Below, in pieces: positions 24,698 through 36,209 of a stretch of 64,000 nt of DNA. The stretch's first letter is position 1. Each line of letters opens with the position of its first letter. A program made the translations under genes and the position numbers. Source of the DNA: Endomychus coccineus (lineage: Eukaryota > Arthropoda > Insecta > Coleoptera > Endomychidae); assembly GCA_958510875.1 (NCBI GenBank), contig OY294067.1, forward strand, positions 32,290,912-32,354,911. Reading direction: 5' to 3'. The notes under the pieces were generated by a model. That model was given only the letters and a program-made list of their open reading frames with translations. It ran no database searches and was not told where the DNA came from.

Positions 24698-25753
24698 TAA
24701 AGGGCGGAATATATGCAAAGTGCATATATTTGCATATTTTGCATATTTTTACAAATTTCATAAAAAATTGCATATTTCGGCAAAAATAAAATTTGTTTAC
24801 ATATTTTTATGTTTTTCGTTTTATCAAAAGATTAAGTGCGACCCTTGCAGATAATTGAAATAATTTAAAAGGTGGGTAGGTTTTATTATTATATGGTTTA
24901 TGGACTCATTTTATTATTATAATAATATGGTTTATTGCCGGCATTTATTGGATGTTTAGGAATTTCCAAGTAATCAGCTTGCCTAATTCACCGAACAGAA
25001 ACAAGACAAGAAGGTTTACTTGAAGCCGCGATATTCTACGCAGACCATTTTGAAGCCATTAAAGACATAGTTTTAGATTTAGAAGACAATTCACAGTGTG
25101 TAGTGCAAAGTCAAGCAGTATTCAAAAATGTAAATTTAGCTAAGGAACTTGTTTTTATTAAGGTTAATTTTAGTTTTATACCAGATATAATAACTTTGTT
25201 AGAAAGTAGGAATATGAATTTAAGAGAATCAATTAATATTGTTGAAACTTTTTCCGACAAATGCAAAAAAGTTCCCGGTGATGTAGGAAATCAAGTAAGA
25301 AGTAAACTCGAAGTTATTGTGGGAAAGGATGAAGGCTTTAAGTATTTAATGGAAGTCAAAAATATTTTTGATACTACCCAAATTAAAATATTGCCAGATC
25401 ACATCGGTAGATGTTGAAAGATCTTTCTCTTTGTACAAACATATTTTTACAGACCGAAGGCAAACACTTTAATTGGAAAATTTTGAAAAATATATAAAAT
25501 ATATCGTTATAAATGCATTTTATACTATTTCAGGTTAAAAATTTTATCTATTATATTTTTCTTTTAATTTTACTTAAAATAAATAATTTTTGTAAGAGTC
25601 GGCCTTTCTTTATTTCCATTTTTCCATGTTATATTCAAGGCATATAATTGCATATTTTGACAAATAAATGCATATTGTTGCATATTTCAAAGAAAGAATG
25701 CATATATATGCGCATATTTTAACTGAATTGACGTGCATATATTCCGCCCTTTA
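24698..25753. mobile_element. hAT element with exact 8-bp target duplication
   Basis: TAAAGGGCGGAATATATGC opens the element at 24698 and its inverse closes it at 25753. ATCATTAA flanks both sides (24690-24697 and 25754-25761). Both subterminal zones are packed with GCATAT or TGCATATT words (24712-24775 and 25638-25735), the usual layout of hAT transposase-binding repeats. The 1056-bp length and the remaining coding piece show a deletion derivative. Confidence 0.95.
25000..25510 (+). pseudogene. hAT transposase C-terminal remnant
   Basis: An open stretch begins RQEGLLEAAIFYADHFEAIK and runs to 25417 (VKNIFDTTQIKILPDHIGRC). One frame change later come TSVDVERSFSLYKHIFTDRR and, after a stop, LENFEKYI..IVINAF. 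VDVERSFS..K..FTDRR is the hAT C-terminal dimerisation signature. The whole resembles the CGGBP1-like/hAT proteins common in aphids and other insects. The N-terminal zinc finger and DDE core are absent. One frameshift and one TAA break it. Confidence 0.85.
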
Positions 25754-26255
25754 ATCATTAATAAATAAGGATGCAGAAGAAAATAAAATACCCTTCCACA
25801 TCCAAGATAAGTAATATGAAATATAATCTTGCAACTTGTATGGCTCCACGAATGGATTATAACTTAAATATCTGTTGAAATGTTATATTCATCCTACTAA
25901 ATTAGTGTAACTGAAAGTAGAATTTAAAATCGTGCACTGGGTTGAATATTTTGAGAATAGTGTATTTTTTTTGTATGTTTCCATAAATAATAATGCTTAC
26001 TTTAACATAACAATATGGCTTAATGATATTGACTTGAAGCTGAAAGTAAATTTTCCATATCGTTATCCAAAACTTTCAGGTGGAAGTAAGTATGTTAGGT
26101 ACTTACTTTATTTTCATCAAACACCAACAGTTTGTTAAGATTATAAGCAATTTGTCTTATTTGGTATATAGTTGTATTCAAAAACATTGAAAACCCGATC
26201 AACCTGACAACAATGGCTGACCTTGATCCATGACGTCATATCATTCTTAACGTAA

Positions 26256-27395
26256 ATGAACCATAAGTGTAATATAATATAATCGCTCGTTTCAATCATA
26301 AAGGTGAATAATTTACGTCTCTCTAGATTGCGAAATTTCAAACCATCATGTATTGGTATTGGCACTGATATCACGTTAACCGCATTATCCAATAAACGTT
26401 ATTTCCAAATAAACCTTGAAAGGCGCCTAGGGATTCGGTATCGGTATGCCTGTTATTCACGTACCTACATACGTAGTAGGCGACGACGCAGCATGCGAGA
26501 GATTCTGCGATCAAACGACGTCACGATGAGCGATTACCGAAGGAGTTTCAGACGCGCTTTGCTGAAACAATGAGACTCTTTCATTGTTTTTGCTCTGATT
26601 CAAAACTGACAACCCTTCACAACGTCGTTCACACCGAACCCCTTTTGTTTTTCCTTCGTTTCCGTCGCCGTTTTAACGCTCATTTTTAATATGATGAATT
26701 TGGAGCTTTGTACGTCGTAATTATTCCACTTTTTAACATTTATTCACCTAATTGTGTTTCCTGATTCGGGAAACAAAGGAGCTCCTCAAGAGGTATCATA
26801 AATCATAACATTTTATTTATCTTGACGTACGTGAAAAATGTAATTTTGTTGGCTTGACGGTGCGCGGTTCGTTGACTTATTCATTGTAACCTGAGTCAGA
26901 CGAAGGGACCCGGTGATTGCTTCGTTCGATATCCATTGACCTTTTCACTTTGGTGACGATCGATTTATGGCACGCATTGACATTTTATTGCCCGTTGCCG
27001 TATTCAGAGGGAATAATATAACATAATATATAAAGGATATGTATTTATGGACGGTTTGCATCCATTCATTCCAATATTTTTGTTTAGTTTTCAAATGATT
27101 TATTCATTTTCAATGCAGCAAAAGCAACAGGTAACACTCTTAATCTCATCTTTGTAGAAATATTTTCGAATCTATCGAAATCCATCATTTACATTCTAGA
27201 AACATTTAGTCCAGTCAGTAAGGTGGGGTAAAAGGCCGAATATCTAAATGTTAAGTGAGTCGAATAGTAAAAATCATTTTTGCATAATGTTCTATGGACC
27301 ATGAAGGTCATTCGTGACTACTGAGCGACTCTTCAATTCCCCCAATTTCAACCCAATTTTTAGGATAATTTTCAATTTATCAAAAAATGAAAAAT
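26256..27395. other. Interval with a GC-richer segment
   Basis: The stretch 26420-26990 is GC- and CpG-richer than its surroundings (CGACGACGCAGCATGCG, CGTCGCCGTTTTAACG). It could be promoter-like, but no initiator context, TATA box or exon could be tied to it. The frame at 26304-26573 is Arg-rich and not protein-like. The rest is AT-rich. Confidence 0.35.
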
Positions 27396-29031
27396 TAAGT
27401 CTCCAAGGTGGATTCTAGAAGGTTTTTTGGGTCGCTGAACACGAATCCGAAGAAATTTTCTCAAAAAATTCATTCAATTGACGCAAATTTTCTCATTTTG
27501 CACGTAATCATCGCTTTATGCACGTATTTCGATCCAGAGTAGCAAAAAACCAGGAAAACTTGCGGAAAACCTTGGAAAACCGGAAAAGAAAAATCTTCCA
27601 TGTCATCGAAATTACCGTGTGATCAGTCACTACAGGTTTTTTTTGCTCTCTGATGAGGAAAACGTTAGGATTATGTGGAAAATGAAGGAAATATGAAAAA
27701 TACAAGTATTTATGGAAATTTATACAAGTTTCCAATATTGAAATATGTAATATTTTAAAAGATTCGTACTAATAACAAGATTTTTTTTGAAATAAATTCT
27801 TTAAGTAATTTTAAATATACATATTTATAAATTATTCATACTTTAACATTTTCATAATATTCATCATCTGATTCATTAATCGCTAAAAGGTTGCGATCAG
27901 GACTGAACCTCCCCGATCCAATCCTTGAAATTGAGTTAAAATGCTATATTATGAATAATTTATAAATATGTGTATTCAAAATTACTTACAGAATTTATTT
28001 AAGAAAATTTTTTTGCCAGTACGAATCTTTTGAAAAAATAACACACATATAATATAATAAACAGTTGCAAACTTGTATAAATTTAAAAAAAATGCGTGTA
28101 TTTTTTATAATTCCCTTCATTTTCCACATAATCCTAACGTTATTTTCAAACGTTTTTGATCTCAAATTTCTTATCAGCGACCAAAAAACAACTATAGTGA
28201 CCTATCACACGGTAATTTCGATGACGTTAGAGTGTTTTTTCTTGTAATTTTCTTTGATTTGTCCGGAATTTTTAAATAATTATTTATTCAGCATTATTTT
28301 TAATTTTTGTATAATTTAATATAGAATATCGAAAGCATAAGCGTAAATCAACAAGACACTCAAAAATTCCTTCAAAAAAAGGAGATTTTATAATGAAATT
28401 TTCCATGTTTTACCGGAAAACTCTATTTTTGAACTTTTTAATTAGCAAATTCGAAATCAACGACCAAAAAAACCCTATAGTGACTTATCACACGATAATT
28501 TCAATGACGTTAGTGTTTTTCCTTGTAGTTTTCTTTGTTTTTCCGGCATTTTCAAGTAAGAATTTTTTTGGCATTACTTTCAATTTCTTTTATTTAGCAT
28601 GGACATCGGAAATATAAACGCAACTCAACACGGCACTCAAAAAATTTCATTGAAAAAACGGAGAAGTCATTGGAAAATTTTCCGCTTTTTCCGGAAAATT
28701 ATATTTTTGAACTTTTTGATTATCAAATTCGTAATAAGCAACCAAAAAAAAACCCTTTAGTGACCTCTCCCACGATGATTTCGATGACATGGAAAGATTT
28801 TCTTTTTTGGTTTTCCACAGTTTCCCGCACGTTTTCCTGGTTTTCTGCTACTCTGGATCGAAATACACGACTGTCAATCTCTATTACGTATAAGATAATA
28901 AACACGTGAAAAATTTGTACATTTGTGTGAAAATTACCAAATTTTCCCGATTTTCCGGTCATTGAATGAGCTTTGCGGTCGGATTCATGTTCAGCGACTA
29001 AAAAAACCTTCTAGAATTTTCCGCGGAACTA
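27396..29031. mobile_element. Foldback element 2, palindrome with amplified right arm
   Basis: AAT stands at both borders (27393-27395 and 29032-29034). The ends TAAGTCTCC..ATTCTAGAAGG and ATTCTAG..GGAACTA are degenerate relatives of TAGTC-type termini. The left arm (27411-27860) pairs with 27935-28250 around a centre near 27900, and its outer part pairs again with 28740-29010. The right arm is longer because a unit of about 280 bp is repeated three times. GGTCGCTGAACACGAATCCG at 27430 and its inverse at 28978-28999 belong to the shared motif family. No transposase was found. Confidence 0.8.
28172..28870 (+). repeat. Three tandem units of about 280 bp in foldback 2
   Basis: Units start with ATCAGCGACCAAAAAAC at about 28172, 28456 and 28733 (spacing 284 and 277). 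Each continues with TAGTGACCTATCACACG..AATTTCGATGACGTTAG and, further on, a CACTCAAAAA block. The copies differ at many sites. Confidence 0.75.
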
Positions 29032-29150
29032 AATGACATATGAAAGTTTTAATGTGTTCTAGTTGAAGATGGTACGTCACAAATGTCATATGGGATTACC
29101 GATTGTGGCGCCATCTGTTTTATTTTTCGGGGACTTTTCACCTTGCCCTC
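29030..29150 (+). repeat. Dispersed repeat, copy 2
   Basis: This is the partner of 1378-1500. Both contain GATGGTAC(A/G)TCACAAATGTCA and a CATCTGTTT block. Confidence 0.6.
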
Positions 29151-29890
29151 GTACATATACAATGCAACTTCTGTATATGTGTCGCAAATAATAATATACA
29201 CACAACATTTTAACTGATCTCTTCAAAACTATTTCAATAGAAGTCTGATGATCATCATGTCCGTTGGACGGAAACGAAAGCGTTTATGAAACAGAAACTG
29301 TTTGAAGCTAATAACTATAAACAAGAATGATTAATTTTTCTATTACATTCCAGTGATCATATAGCTTGAGAGCCAGAATGAATATCCACTGCAACTTACG
29401 CCACAAGTTTGGAGAGTGATTTTCTCTGTGTATAAACATAGGAGCGAACTCTGCCGCCAGCTGTCAGAGGCTTCATTCATCATACGGCCCACCGCCTGTT
29501 CATCTCTCACGTTCGACAAACTTTTGATAACGGTTGAAGTATTACAACTCAAATGTCAGTTTCACCTTGGGGTCCTAATAGCTGTAGACTACCCCCGTCT
29601 GCTCAATTTGACCTTTTATTATGAATTTTAATGTAACTTTTGTATGGGAAACACAGCGATATTTGTAAATTATCACCGGTGTTTACGTTAATTCGATTTC
29701 AATAAACACCCATGAATAATGTACTCAATTGGTATCAGAAAGAAATGTTCAAACTTCTTAGAAATGTTCAAGAACATAATAATATATGTACAGGTGTATC
29801 AATCCACAAGAAGGTTGAATGAATACCTAAGTACTTACTTGAATTAAGAACTGAAATGATAAAGTCGCAGCCAGTATCCAAATAACTGGA
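29151..29890. other. Interval upstream of the DDE transposase relic
   Basis: A GC-richer patch at 29440-29530 is open on both strands but not recognisable. It may belong to the 5' part of the element that carries the transposase at 29891-32570. Confidence 0.35.
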
Positions 29891-32570
29891 TTGAACAAGA
29901 AAATAATTGCCCCCCAGTTCCCAGCTGAACCCCAAGATCACGAGACCTTAACAAATGCTACTGCTTTGTTTGGGGAACAATTGTGGAATCGCAATACAGA
30001 TAAATGCAATTTCATAAGAAATGATCAGCAGATGATATTTGACAGAGACTTAAATTTTAAATTATACCCTGAATATTGTCAGAAAAACCATAACAAACCC
30101 GTGTCAAAATCAATGTACAAAGAAGCCATTATAAAGAAAAATATTGGCTTCTATCATCCAATAAAAGATCAGTGCTGGTGCTATACATTTAAGAAAGATG
30201 ACACAGACGAAGGTAATGTTACAAGAAAGACTCAAGAAGAGTATGACCTTCACGTTTGAAGGAAGAATGCTGTAGATGTACATAGAAAACCTGGTAAAAA
30301 AACCTGGACAAGGTGATAAATCTATACTTTGCACAAACTTTGGCCTAGAAGCTGTCTGGAATTGTGCTACGTTTTTTATAAACTCAAACTTGCTGCAAAT
30401 CATTATGAGGTAGAATCCAAGAAGGATTGACACGCTTTTCTATAAGATGAAATAAATTGAGAAAGAGGGTGCAATGAGATAGCAGCTTGCTTAACAAAAT
30501 TATTCATTTCAAGTATTCCTGAAGAAACGAAACAAATACGATTGTCCTCTTAGTGGAGTAAATCTGACGAGAAAAAAGGCAAGGTTGACGAAAATTTTAC
30601 GATGCTTAGCGACACGGTGGAAAGTGTTTGTTAGGGTACCAATAACAACCCCCTGAAATTTCTATTTCCCAAAGTGGATGCAACCCCCTTTTATTTGGCC
30701 AAAAAGGTTTTTTTTGTCATTTTTAAGGGTACTTTAGCATAAAAATTAATACTAATATATGCAAGGAATCTTGCGTAACGGCTAACTCTGTCATTTTTCA
30801 ACCGATTTGGCTGAAAATATTGAACAGTTTTTAAGAAATTCAACTTTAAGTCAATTTTTTAGTTATTTTTCAAATTAAGATATCTGATGTCATTTACATC
30901 CGATCTGGATCTGCTTTGCGGAAAAATGTAGGTATTTGCATGTAGTTTTATGTCATGGAACTCATTTTTTTATTTTTTTTCCGGCCTATATTGGCCATTT
31001 TATTTTCGGTATTAATATCCCCAAAACTTGTGTCAAATTAATTATTTTTAGGTTTCTGAAAGTGCAAAATTTCGCAATTTTATACGAATATTGTGAGGCT
31101 CAGAAGTTGATAGCGCTTTAGGTTCAAATTGTATAAAAACACAATTGCATGAGCGCCAGACGTCCTATTTGACGTTTCCCTCGAGAAGCTCGCTACGCGC
31201 TAGTTATACATTTTACCTCGGTCTTGTTATGTTGGGGCCGTTTCGTGCCCCGTGCGGGCTGCGCCAGTTGTAATAAAGTATTTTGGGCTGTGGGCCGCTA
31301 GCTTTCACCCGCTTCGGGTATATTTTAGTAGCTAGAAATTTCCTTTTGGTACGTCGTACGTTAGACCCGCGTAGCTGAGACCTGAGAGTACCTGTTTCTA
31401 TTTTAATTAAAGTTTCCTAATTAATGTACATTTATCGAAAAAAGAAGGGCCGTCGGGCACCGTCCGATACCTAATCTAACTACATGGAGCGAAAACGACA
31501 CGCGAAAAGCCGTATTAGGAACAACCAGTTTGCTTTTTTCTAACTCGCCAGCTACGCGCTCCTCACGTGAACGTCATTCGATTTATCTCAAATTAACCAA
31601 AATGGCCAATATAGACCGAAAAAAAATATTTAAAAATGAGTTACATGACATAAAACTGTATGCGAATACCTACATTTTTTCGCAAAGCAGATCCCGATCG
31701 GATGTAAATGACATGAGATATCTTAATTTGAAAAATAACTGAAAAATTGACTTAAAGTTGAATTTCTGAAAAACTATTCACTTGAAATTCAAAGGGTAGT
31801 TTTGAAGGGGGGGGGGGGGTCGGAACAACTTGCAATTTGGACTGGAAGTTCCTCGGACATTGACAATGAAAGGGTTCTACTTTAGTTTCTTAAATTGTTT
31901 TTTGTTAAACTACCTTTAAAAATGTCAAAAAACCCCTTTTTGGCCAAAAAAAAAGAGTTGCACCCACTTTGGGAAATAGAAATTTCAGGTTGTTGTTATT
32001 GGTACCACAACAAACATTTTCAATCGGGTCGCTAAGCATCGTAATATTTTCGCCAACCATTTGCCAGATTTACTCCACTATCTGACTCATGTCTCGGCCA
32101 AAACAAAGATGCCATAATCGCTTATATGCTGCGATACTCACACACATGGAGTGTGATTCAATGCACTCCGCCATAGAAAAGGCTAGCGAGTACGCAAAAA
32201 TTTATGAGCCAATGATTGGGATAATGTAGTAAGAATATCCAAAAAGGGGATTGCAATATAAAGTAAAACGCTTGACGTACATTGACTTTCTGGATTCCAA
32301 AAGCTTTAAAACTTCGCAAATACCTAATAATGTTCCCAAGACTACTAATTCAAAGCTTTTCCGAATTATTAATCAAGTTCGAATACTGGCATGAGTATAA
32401 AGAAATCCATGTCAACTTAAGAAGAGGTAGACGTTCTTCCATTATTTCGCAACCAGCAAAAGCTTATAGACGGAAAATCTCGATTTGAAAAAGAAGTATG
32501 AAGATATAAAGGGCAACGGCAATACAATTATATCAGAATACCACGATTTTTATAAAATCTGACAGTCATT
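29891..32570 (+). pseudogene. DDE transposase-like gene split by a foldback element
   Basis: The first part reads KPVSKSMYKEAIIKKNIGFY, then HPIKDQCWCYTFKKDDTDEG, then LELCYVFYKLKLAA and RGCNEIAACLTKLF. After the 1.53-kb foldback at 30551-32080 it resumes as SDSCLGQNKDAIIAYMLRYS, CDSMHSAIEKASEYAK and LYIDFLDSK-like sequence, ending near 32570. A large uncharacterised family in insects and fish has this order: PVS/Y, F.PKKDQC, a Lys-rich middle, a (Y/S)SD.C.GQ.KN catalytic Asp and HS.IEK. I cannot name the superfamily with certainty. Stops and frameshifts on both sides make it a pseudogene. Removing the insertion and one TCT restores frame across the catalytic Asp. Confidence 0.7.
30551..32080. 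mobile_element. Foldback element 3, TAGTGGAGT ends, TCT duplication
   Basis: TAGTGGAGTAAATCTG at 30551 and its inverse ending at 32080 begin arms of about 450 bp that stay alignable to the GGCCTATATTGGCCATTTT / AAAATGGCCAATATAG pair (30981-31002 and 31600-31618). TCT lies on both sides (30548-30550 and 32081-32083), a 3-bp target duplication. GGTCGCTAAGCATCGTAAT at 32026 and its inverse near 30600 are a variant of the shared motif. The centre (31140-31570) is unusually GC-rich for the window. A run of 13 G lies at 31807-31819. No transposase is evident. Confidence 0.85.
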
Positions 32571-34239
32571 CAAAATGAAAGTACGAATGACAGACGAGAT
32601 GGGTATACAAACAATGGGAGAGGTTTTTGTTTAAGCGGCGAAAATGAAGACTGTCAATATTTGAACGTTTTCGGTTCATCTAAATTAAACTTTGTTTTTG
32701 CTAAGTTTCTCTTACTCGACAAAGTTTTTTTTTTTTTTAATAAACATATTGTTACTTTTGAGTATAGGCCTTCGAGTTTTCCGAAATGCGCTAATAAATT
32801 AACGAACCAGAAGGTCGTATAAACAAATTCTAATATTTACGGTTTGTTTTGACCAAATTTGTCAAGTTAATAGCAGTATTCAAAACATACGACTACAAAC
32901 ATTTATTTTTGATAATAAATAATATGTAAAAATTTTCCACCGATTTTTAAACTGTTTTTCTTCTCTAAAACCATGTTTTGGTTGATACGACCTTTTGGCA
33001 GACAACCCTCTATATAGTTTACGATGTCGTCGTGCAGGGTTGTTCGAAATATCTTCACCTTTAGTACCGAGCATAAACGGATCGGAAAATATAGCGGGGC
33101 ACCGGTAAACAATCGCGATTGCTTTGTGGAGCACATTTTCTCTTTTACACGCCGCTGATAAAGGTATATAAAGAACCGCAGATAAGGGAAACCTAATATC
33201 GGGAAACTGCATACGTAATTTGATTTCCTCTACCGATTCTTAAACGACTCCGAATTTACTGGATTCCACAAATACGATAAATCAGATTAGAATTTTTTGT
33301 TATTATTTTCCACCCCTAAACGTATCTGATAAATTATGCCTCGAAGAGAATCGATTGTAAATTATTATTCTTAGGGTAACGTATCGCAAAAAACTTAAAT
33401 AACTATACCAATCTCGCTGTTTGCAATGTTACATAAAATAAATTAATGGTGTCCTTTGTTCGCCTTGCGACATCTCTATCACGCTGTGTTGGATTTTTAA
33501 TTTTTTTTATTACCGGAATTGTATACTTCGGTAGATTTTTGATACAGTTTTTCGGCAGATAACGTTCTCATTGAATATGTAGATCTGAAAATAGCTCATT
33601 GTGTCGTAGATAATATAAAACAAATGAAATGTGCAGAATGAATTATTAGTGCGACATTTTCATGTGTTCTTCGCTCTCTAATTCAGAAAAACAGGGATCT
33701 AGTAGGCAACAGTATCATAAGAATTAAGTAGGTTACAACCATGTATGAAATACTATAGAACATATTATATGGTTACAACACTAACGTAATTTCAATAATC
33801 ATGAACTTCAAAGCAATTAGGCGAATTCTGCTTACGCATTATTTCCAATAAATTACCTTGAGTCATTTTCCATTAACGGAACGTTAAGATGTGTGCTGAT
33901 TCCCTATTTCTGGTACACCCACAACCAAGTTTTCATAGCTCTTTAGCATATACAACTTTCTTCACTTGAAACTTCTTAATTTGCTAACTTAGGTTATACA
34001 TTTTACTCCGGTCACTAAATTTGGGAATATATACTTTCGTTATAAGTGTTAAAGAAATTCTGGATTAAAAAATGTATTGTTCCCATTCGCGAATTCTGAA
34101 TTATGTAGGTCACTTATTTGTTATTATATATACATTTTCGAGGAATAAGTCTCACTAACACAAGAACAAAGAGTCCTTATCCCATTAATTTCAATTTAAA
34201 ATGCCCACGTCGCCAAAACTCCTCGAAAAACCAAAAAAA
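32571..34239. other. AT-rich interval without a recognisable gene
   Basis: A minus-strand frame at 32880-33212 (110 codons) overlaps a second open frame on the same strand and has no recognisable domain, so it is not called. No repeats of note. Confidence 0.4.
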
Positions 34240-36209
34240 AGAAGGAAAAGGAAGAAGAGGACAAAGATTCAGACTAACATGTCTAATTCATACCCTTGGT
34301 AAGCTATTAGAAGCCGTGATCGCAACGAAAATTACAAAGGAGATCACAAGCATGGAAGACCTACATGAAAACCAATTCGGATTTCGGCAAGAAAGAACGA
34401 CCGTCCGTGCACTTAATAAAGTCTTGGAGATAGTCAAAACAGAAATGAAGAAGACGAAATTCTGCTCCTTTATAACGTTGGACATAAAGAATGCATTTAA
34501 CAGAGCGCCATGGGAGAAAATAATCCAAAAACTAAGAGAATTATAAATGAAATCACTATACAGCTGATGTGCAGCTATTTTGAAGATCGGGAAATATTGA
34601 ACGAGGAAGGCAAGGAATATTTATTCACAGCGAGGGTCCCACGGATATCCATAATAAGGTCACTCAGTGGAACATCCTATTTGATGATGTATTAAGATAC
34701 CTGAAGGGATATTACCCCTTGCAAATGGTGACGCCTTAGGAAAAGTAGCAGTAGTAGAATCAGAGGAAAAATTAAGATATATATATATAGTGAACCAAAC
34801 ACTAGAAATGATAGCAGACTGGACGAAAGAGCACGGACTAGAAATCGTACACCATAAAACAAAAGTCATCCTACTCATCGGTAGATCTAAAGAAATCACC
34901 CTCTCCATAAGAAACATCCAAATAAAACCTAACGACACATTAAAATACCTAGGGGTCACCATAGACAAACACTTGAACTTTGAAAAACAGGTAATGAAAT
35001 TATTTAATATAGCAAAAGATGTAGGAACACAATTGTCCAGAATACTGCCACGTATAGGTGACGTGAGCGAAAATCAAAGAAGAATCTTGAGCCAAGTAGC
35101 AGAGTTGATCGTTCTATATACAGCACCAGTGTGAACAGACGCTCTACAATACAAAAACTACATTGTTGCTACTTTAAGCACCATGCACTGAGAGAAATAA
35201 ATGTACTATTTCAATACAATTTTATAATTTTGTTATACAAATTGTTCCTAAAATGAAGACAGGAACAATTTGTGTATTCTAAACTAATAAATTTGTACTT
35301 GAAATATTGTGTTGATACTGTCAAATTTGTATTCTATTTTGTTTCAAAATATTGTGTAGTTTGTGCACATTAATAGCTGTATTCTGTTACATTCTATATA
35401 GCCAAGTGATACCTTCCATGATATGCATTTTTTAAATTTCATGTTCTAGTTTATTATACAATTTGTGTAAGAGAATTCCACAATATGGTATATACCATAT
35501 GGATATATTGTACAGAAAACCACACAAAATTGTTATACTCATACATCCTATTGTGCATACTTCTGGAACAATTATTTTAGGTTTCCTACACAATACTTGC
35601 TATAAACCTCAAATAATTGTACCATTTATGTAGACAATTTTAGTACAAAATTGTACAATTTTGTAACTGAAATATGCATTAAATTGTATATTTTGTTTAA
35701 TTCTATTATATATTTTTGTGTTTAGATCCTAGTTTTTGATGCCTTCAGATAATAAGGAAAAAGGTATTATATTACCAAATTTCATTTTCAATGATTGCGG
35801 TTTCGCCTTGTTAATCTCTGGGTAACTCAACGGCATTCGGATGTTCTTCAGAACGAATAAGTCGAAACACCTTAAGAAATGAATCACAGTTATTAGTGCG
35901 CGCTTAGTTATTATTATATTCTTAGAAATTTCTAGGTAACTATGTTTTTAATGGATGAAACAAATAATCACTTATATTTATAACTATTTTATTGTATCAA
36001 ATTCCTAAATAAGTACAGACAAAATCAAGTGAATCTTATTGTTGTTTATAAAATTTGACAATAATAAAATGAAAAAATACAATTTTCCTTTATTTAAAGA
36101 CTATAAACATGATGTTCGTCTAAATTTTTTAAAACTAAATAAAGCATTTTTAAATAATTACTATTTTAACGATTAGGTCTCATTACAATAGTAATTATTT
36201 ACAAACGCT

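Larger units (their letters stand above)
24307..26255 (+). repeat. Dispersed duplication, copy B, with hAT insertion
   Basis: It is the partner of 7978-9000. Sequence left of 24698 and right of 25753 is continuous with copy A once the hAT element and one ATCATTAA are removed. Copy B therefore existed before the hAT jumped in. Confidence 0.65.

Noticed and set aside
26420..26990. GC- and CpG-richer segment as a promoter
   Set aside because: No transcription start motif, exon or conserved element could be tied to it.
28172..28870. Regularly spaced repeats that could suggest a CRISPR-like array
   Set aside because: Units are 280 bp, diverged, and part of an insect foldback element; no short identical repeats with unique spacers exist anywhere in the window.
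29343..29631. Overlapping open frames on both strands as a host exon
   Set aside because: Neither frame has splice sites or recognisable motifs; it may be the 5' part of the DDE element.
32880..33212. 110-codon minus-strand frame as a gene
   Set aside because: Two overlapping frames are open over the same stretch, residues look random, and no splice or promoter context supports it.
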